Below, piece after piece: positions 58,491 to 64,000 of a stretch of 64,000 nt of DNA. Position 1 is the stretch's first letter. The number at the start of each line of letters is the position of its first letter. This DNA is from Brachypterus glaber (Eukaryota > Arthropoda > Insecta > Coleoptera > Kateretidae), in NCBI GenBank assembly GCA_958510825.1, contig OY294050.1, positions 11,385,340 to 11,449,339 of the forward strand, written 5' to 3'. The notes beneath the pieces were generated by a model. That model had not been told where the DNA came from, did no database searches, and saw only the letters and a list, made by a program, of their open reading frames with translations. A program made the translations under genes and the position numbers.

Positions 58491-59304
58491 TTTCTAAATA
58501 ATAACCAATGCTATATCACAGGAAAAATATATTTACAAAGCAAAATATTGTAGGAAACTTTTATCATCATGATACATTATTATCAAAGAAAGTTTGTAAT
58601 TGACCACACAAAAAAAATCAAGCTTTGTTTTACGGAAAATCAGATTTTGAATACCGAAACCGATTGTCCCTTTAAATAGAATAATCAGTGTATTTGAGTG
58701 TAAATAATATAAAAGAGTAAATTTGCGAGTGTCAGAGGCTTGGTGTGGAGTAAAAGGGGTTTTGTGAAAATTTGCAGTTAAATCAGCAACTGTGATAAGG
58801 GATATATGAATTAGACTTCAAAGGGAAAGGGTGCCAGAGCAAGAGCAACTTCATAGATTCGGTCAGTAATAGGGTATGTCCACTCGCTAAATATGGATGG
58901 CTTGCTCACTTAACTTTAAGTCAGTGAACTGTACGTACTTCATCAAAATTAAATGGAAAAATAACATTAAATATATGTGCCCATTTAATGCTATTCAATG
59001 ATTTATAGTAAAAGTAAAATTGGAATATACTTTGCAGAAATAGCATTATCCCTGTTTCCTGTCTTTTTAAATAATGCATTACTATAAGAAATCTTGAAGA
59101 AAATAAGTTTATTCTTAAGGTTTACATATCACCTAGCAAGGAATATGTACTCTATTAAATATATCACAACATGCTTATTATTTTTTTATAAAGGGTATGT
59201 GCGGAGTCCTTTACAGAAAAACCCACCGACAATAATCATTTGTTACTAGTATATTACTAGGACTAGTTTTCCAATGGCGATTTCTCCCGTTAGATTAGAC
59301 AGGG
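58491..59304. other. intron, no feature
   Basis: Non-coding. A small palindrome CACTTAACTTTAAGTCAGTG lies near 58908. Otherwise nothing recognised. Confidence 0.45.
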
Positions 59305-59660
59305 ACAAAAGTTCTACCCAAAAAGGATAGAAGACATACATACACTCCCACTTCCACCCAACCAAACAAATTCTGTATTTGTTCTTTGTTGAACAAATAC
59401 AATATTTACTTGGCCGGGCGAAGTGTTATTTTTATTAAAGAAATTACTGGCGCCATCTAAATTTTAGTAGAATTATCTTATTCTACAGATTCGTTCGTGG
59501 CGCTAAGTGCTACACTTTCCGGCCAACGAAATAAATACTGTATTTGTTGTATGAAAAACAAATACAGTATTTATTTGATTGGCTGAAAAGTGTAGCACAA
59601 ATGAGATAGAGATAGGGTAGACGTCTTTTGTTTCATAATTCTAGTTGTAGAGAGCTCCAT
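59305..59660 (-). mobile_element. two-hairpin (four-arm) element, copy 2, inverted
   Basis: Reverse complement of 35045-35420 with small indels (356 versus 376 bp). Both hairpins are kept: CCAACCAAACAAATTCTGTA / its diverged mate near 59345-59425, and CCAACGAAATAAATACTGTA / TACAGTATTTATTTGATTGG near 59520-59585. Ends match CAAAAGTTCTACCCAAAAAG and GTTGTAGAGAGCTCCAT. Confidence 0.75.
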
Positions 59661-59800
59661 TAGGCAATACTAGGCTATTTTCTAGAGAGCCAGAATTTAA
59701 GGGGCGGCAAATTTTTAGTTGACGAACTTTTTTTTGGTCTTCGTATGTCTGAAATTTGGACTCTGAACTCAGAAGTTTGATCATAGTAGATGACCTATTA

Positions 59801-59951
59801 GGGAACATTCAAGTATTACATAACGCAAATTTTGACCATTTTGGACCACCCCCCCTGTAACGCTATTTTCCTATACCATTAACATGGGCGTAACACTCCA
59901 AAATGCCCCCCACCACCCCCTAGGAGCGTTACGTAATACTTGAACGTTCCC
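59801..59951. mobile_element. complete 151-bp MITE, GGGAACGTTCAAGTATTACG family
   Basis: GGGAACATTCAAGTATTACA at 59801 and GTAATACTTGAACGTTCCC ending at 59951. TTA on both sides is a possible target duplication. GTAACGCTATTTTCC / GGAGCGTTACG and long C runs lie inside. Other copies are at 46937 and 63275. Confidence 0.8.
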
Positions 59952-60941
59952 TTATCTATTTTCTAGGACGGTATGTTTAGGAAATTCGCCCCTTGATATT
60001 ACCCTTAAAAATACTTATTTTAAAAACACTATTTACATATTAAATTGTCAGAAAACAAAATTTTTATGAGGTTATTTAAAAAACAGTAGCTACTGTTTTT
60101 TCGGGGTTATTGTTTATCATACTATTTGTTATTTGATCAAGTCTTAAATTTAAGAACAATTATCTAGTTTATATCCTTGTTAATTTATTTGAAATAAAGC
60201 TGTCAACACGTTGTGGGTACGTAAAATATACTACGTCTAACGGTAAATCTAGAAGTTTGTATATGGGTTCTTTCACAAGAAAAGGTTCCGTATTGTCAGT
60301 ATGGATTAACACAAACTAGAGTAGATCTATGCTACTTTTATGAATATATCTATATTCCTCTCTCGCCATAATACTTAATAATATTCAAAAAAAAGTGATG
60401 ACTAAAAAATCTCATCAGCTCATTTTTTGCCAACTTTTTCATTGAAGAATTACCAACTATTCGATTGAAGAATTACCAACTATTCGATTGAATTACTAAC
60501 TAATAATAAATTAAATTTTTAGTATCGTCTTAACCAATATAAGCAGTAACTTGTGGCCACTTCTTGTAGAAGCACACATATATTGTATAATCAGTGAAGC
60601 AGGTGTTTTTTTCTCACGGGTCTAAGTGAAAATTATATTTATATGATCTAAGAGTAAAACAGATTATAACTTATAATTCCTTCAGCAGGTTCTGTATTTA
60701 ATAATAATACGTACACTAGTTTTGAAACTTTAATTATATTTTTTTAAAAATATCCCTTAAGCGTAGAAACTTTCACCCCTATTTTCATATTTTATGCTAT
60801 ATTTGGAGATGTCCAGGGCCTTTTAAATACTGTTTATTTAAATTTCTTAACAAAATGCAATAAGGACAGAAATTTTTAATTTTAAACAAAATTATAAAAT
60901 TTGAAGTTTAATGAAGTAGTCTTTTATAAAATTTCTAATAT
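59952..60941. other. intron; a short tandem duplication only
   Basis: 60441-60495 has GAAGAATTACCAACTATTCG repeated about 2.5 times. The rest is AT-rich and featureless. Confidence 0.5.
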
Positions 60942-61485
60942 AGGGTGATCAGTAACTGCCATGCCAAAATTTAAGAGGTGATTTTACATTCAAAAATATG
61001 ATTCCCTTAGGAAGCTACGGCCCTTCGAAGATGACATATTGTTTGGGGAACAAAAAGAAGCATCAATAAAATTTTAATGCTGCAGGGTGATTTTTCATTT
61101 AAAACTGAGCAAAAAAGTATTCTTCACCAAAACACCTAAATTTAATATTAAAGGAGTAATAGCCTTTTAATAAGTAACCCCTTTGGTGGCACAAAATGTA
61201 TTTTTACTCAAGGAATCCATATTTTTTACAAAAAAATCAGAAAAAGTACACATAAAAAAGTTTGGGGCAAAAATGTGTTAAGCCTAATACATTTTTCCGT
61301 CTAGGGACGCCTCTGGATAAATTCAAAAAAATAAATTAACATATACTTATTGCCCTTATTAATACTAGTATACGTGCAAAAGCTCGTTGCTCTAGCTTAA
61401 AAGGTAGCAGAGTTATTAAACCTTATTTTTAATATAATTTTAAAGGGTCGTAGCTCCCTTAGGGCTCATTTCCGGACTTTTGGAC
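60942..61485 (-). mobile_element. foldback element, inverted copy of 27695-28404
   Basis: Begins AGGGTGATCAGTAACTGCCA and follows the complement of the 27695 copy: TGATTTTTCATTTAAAACTG, GGTGGCACAAAATG, TTAATACTAGTATACGTGCA, and GGTCGTAGCTCCCTTAGGGC. The far terminal repeat is lost after TTTCCGGAC. Confidence 0.75.
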
Positions 61486-62140
61486 CGCTCTGTAGAATCT
61501 GATTCATCTATATTTTTATTAAAAAAAATATTATAGGATCAATTTACAGACCATAAGCATAATTTCCAAATTTTTACCTGGAACAAAAACAAATGACCTG
61601 ACAGAAAACAAAAGAACACAATTAAAGTATTATAAATTATTAACGGAAAGATCTCATTCCAAATGAAAAATTAACCTAATGAAAAATCACTTTCGTAAAA
61701 TCCTACGCTTTTTATTTTTAATTCATATTTTGGCAATTATACCTTTTTTGACCAGTCCACGCCTCATTTATTTAAAGGCAGATGATGCTGAGAAAATTAA
61801 CTTTTTATGATGTAGGACCTGTTGAAGAAACTTGGTTGTACATGTCCTTTTTAGTTGTTTATGGGCAATTTTAGACCATTTAAGGCACAAGGCAGTTTTA
61901 ATACAATAAAAGAATAAAATAGATTTTGGATCAAGGATACAAATTTTTAAATATAATTTATTAATATCTTTTCATTTCACCGCTAGAATCATCATGCAGC
62001 AACTTTAAGAACAAAATAAAAAATTTATTGATTGTCTATATATTTTTTCGAATAAATAAAATAAAGACTCTCATACAGAATATTTTTGGAGAAACTAATG
62101 TGTACGTTTATTAAAAATAAAAATACTCTTAAATTTATTA
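61486..62140. other. intron, no feature
   Basis: AT-rich, non-coding; nothing recognised. Confidence 0.5.
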
Positions 62141-62731
62141 CACAGGTCCACAAAAAAAAGGAGTTGTTTCAACGGACCAGACTAGTCAATTCCTACGTAT
62201 TTTAAGTCGCTGAATCTGAATCCGAGGACCGAATTCTGAAGTTAGCTCTTCTTTTTTCCTAACCTCAAAAAACAAACTTTTTTCGTACATGTATGTTGTT
62301 TTTTAAGGTTATTAATAAATAAAGAGCTAACTTCGGAATTCGGACTTTTTCGGACCTCGGACCTCGGATTCGGATTCAGTGACCTAAAATACGTAAAAAT
62401 TGATTAGTCTGGTTCGTCGAAACACCTGCTTTTTTTCTTTTATTTGAATCTGCACAACCCCTCAAAAGAAAAAAGGAGGTGTTTCGACACACCAGGCTAG
62501 TCATTTCTTACATATTTTGAGTCGCAGTATCCGAATCCAGGGTGGGAATTCCGAAGTTATCTCCTGTTTTTTCCTAACCTCAAAAAAATAATTTTTTGTT
62601 ACCTTTATGTTTTTTGCTAAGCTAAGTTCGAAGTTCGAAGTTCCTGCCCCATGATACAGCGACTCAAAATACGTAAGAATTGACTAGTCTGGTCCATCGG
62701 AACATCTACTTTTTACTTTTGTGGGGCTGTG
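62141..62731. mobile_element. two-hairpin (four-arm) TIR element, 591 bp
   Basis: The outer ends CACAGGTCCACAAAAAAAAG and GTGGGGCTGTG are inverted. The arm GGACCAGACTAGTCAATTCC, TACGTATTTTAAGTCGCTGA occurs four times in alternating orientation: near 62175, 62390 (inverted), 62500 and 62680 (inverted). Each half (62141-62440 and 62464-62731) folds on itself. TTA flanks both ends. No coding. Confidence 0.75.
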
Positions 62732-63274
62732 TTATTATTATGTGTATGCGATTCTTTTCGTGTATTTGGTTTACAGAAAAGGGTGGACTAAAAGGAAAGG
62801 AAAACGATCCTTTGACAGAGAGAGTTACAAATGGGCTTTAGCTCTGCTCTTCTTATTTATTGTGGGGAACTCAATCAGAAATCATAATTAATTTACGGTT
62901 TGCTAATGAAGTCTTACTAGGTTATATCCAGCGAAACTGGAATGGTATTCGCTTAATGGACTCGTAATATGATTTTGTCTGGAAACACACTCGTGGAAAA
63001 TTATTATCTTTCATCTAGCTTATTTAACTGAATTTATATTTCAGAAGGATGTGGAGGGTGGCATTTTTTGGGTCCCTATCCGAAAATCCACCAAATATAA
63101 TTTTATAGAAAATTCGACTAAATCTATATTATTATTATTGGTTCCGTACCGTACCAGCAGACTTTTGTGGCAAGATAATTTCGGTGGCAAACTTCACGTT
63201 CAACTAATTCTGGTGGTGTATTCATCGGATGTTTTTTCTATTTAAAAAAAAAAAATCAGCTCTTATAACTTTTT
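62732..63274. other. intron, no gene
   Basis: Moderately complex DNA. A 64-codon frame at 63051 has a non-ATG start and no recognisable product. Confidence 0.45.
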
Positions 63275-63373
63275 GGAGTGTAACGCCCAGTTAATGGTAT
63301 AGGAAAATAGCGTTACAGGGGGGGGGTTTAAAAATGATCAAAATTTGCGTTACGTAATACTTGAACGTTTCCT
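63275..63373 (-). mobile_element. truncated MITE copy, GGGAACGTTCAAGTATTACG family
   Basis: Complement of the family: GGAGTGTAACGCCCAGTTAA, ATAGCGTTACAGGGGG, and GCGTTACGTAATACTTGAAC ending AAACGTTTCCT-side at 63373. One terminal repeat only. Confidence 0.65.
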
Positions 63374-63578
63374 AACCACACTTTATTGGTACTGGTGCTT
63401 GAGACACACAAGTCTTCAACTTGCTACCATTCAAAGTCTCCAGACTAGGACAGGTATGAGTAGTTGTCTACATCTAGCAATAGATGGCGCACAAGTCTAC
63501 ATCAATCTAATGACTATATTCCTTTATTCCTTTTGCGAATAAAGTCTAAAAACGTTTTCTTAATCAGCGAGCAGAGTT

Positions 63579-63632
63579 GACTCTTGGTACTGAAGAGGGC
63601 CAGCAGCCCGAAACTGTCAGTCTACCAATATC
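63579..63632 (+). ncRNA. hammerhead-ribozyme-like motif (candidate)
   Basis: CTGAAGA (63590-63596) is followed at once by a perfect stem GGGC-CAGCA-GCCC and then GAAAC (63610-63614) and TGTC. This has the conserved hammerhead core order CTGANGA, stem II, GAAA, NTH. TTGGTA before and TACCAA after could close stem I, but four extra bases (AGTC) or a competing CTGA/TCAG pairing make it imperfect. Likely part of a Penelope-like relic; catalytic activity is not shown. Confidence 0.4.
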
Positions 63633-64000
63633 ACCCTGTGCGATAATTAGAAAATAGATTGATGGCATAATAAACTTAATTTTTCCTGAAAATTAAAGAT
63701 CGACTGAATACTTCGAGTCAACGTGTTGAAAAGTTTTTAATTCTAGTAAAGTTCATCAGCATAATAAAAATAATAAATATATTATGTTGATAAAAAAGAT
63801 ATGGTGTAATGTTTCTTCTGCATATGATATTATTATTGTAAGAGCAGGAAACACTTTTCATCGTTTGCAACGTTAGAATGAAATTAGCTGTGAATTAGTA
63901 GAGTTTATCATTCAAACTTCTTTCATTGTTCGTGGCTAGGGTAATTAGGAAGTGTTATTATGCTCTTCGTTGATCTCAAACAAGATAGAAGAGTATACGT
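63633..64000. other. intron, no feature to window end
   Basis: AT-rich, non-coding, without recognised repeats. Confidence 0.5.

Larger units (their letters stand above)
14677..64000 (+). other. dac: dac intron 1, at least 49.3 kb (runs off the window)
   Basis: No acceptor followed by the next conserved Dac block is seen on the + strand up to the window end. The remaining sequence is AT-rich and dominated by transposon relics, tandem repeats and unique non-coding DNA. Large first introns with regulatory DNA are known for dac. This is inferred from the absence of other exons, not proved. Confidence 0.6.

Overview
The window is AT-rich (roughly 70% by eye), gene-poor eukaryotic DNA. It holds one gene that can be recognised with confidence: the first coding exon of dachshund (dac), + strand, 13994-14676. 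The exon shows the serine/proline/histidine-rich leader typical of arthropod Dac and the SKI/SNO/DAC domain (DACHbox-N), and ends at a clean CAG|GTACGT donor. Together with the transposon types present, this points to an insect nuclear genome. A beetle is possible but not shown. No later dac exon is visible, so everything from 14677 to 64000 appears to be part of a very large first intron (at least 49 kb), and 1-13500 is upstream flank.

Layout. 1-13500: intergenic DNA packed with foldback/MITE-type elements, a decayed non-LTR reverse-transcriptase fragment (5537-6269) and several degenerate tandem repeats. 13540-13993: a short GC-rich block (about 65% G+C in 13621-13680) that is the likely dac promoter and 5' UTR, with two tiny upstream ORFs just before the start. 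13994-14676: dac exon 1. 14683-64000: intron with (a) Tc1/mariner-like, piggyBac-like and other non-autonomous inverted-repeat elements; (b) two tRNA-derived SINEs, one bounded by a 17-bp target-site duplication; (c) Penelope-like material, including an unusual head-to-head plus head-to-tail insertion of a 263-bp unit within a 12-bp duplication (25561-26287); (d) a roughly 200-bp-period satellite of the GCGGCGCTAG family; (e) AT microsatellites; (f) a few less repetitive, higher-complexity stretches that could be dac regulatory DNA.

No operon, CRISPR, phage or bacterial feature is present, and most short open frames are chance or lie in transposons. The most unusual signals are structural: the retrozyme-like unit with hammerhead-like motifs, a family of four-arm (two tandem hairpins) elements present twice in opposite orientation, and an array of hairpin modules around 39.6-41.1 kb that recurs near 58 kb. 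I found no convincing new multi-gene system. All repeat calls come from reading the sequence by eye, so boundaries are approximate unless a target duplication is stated.
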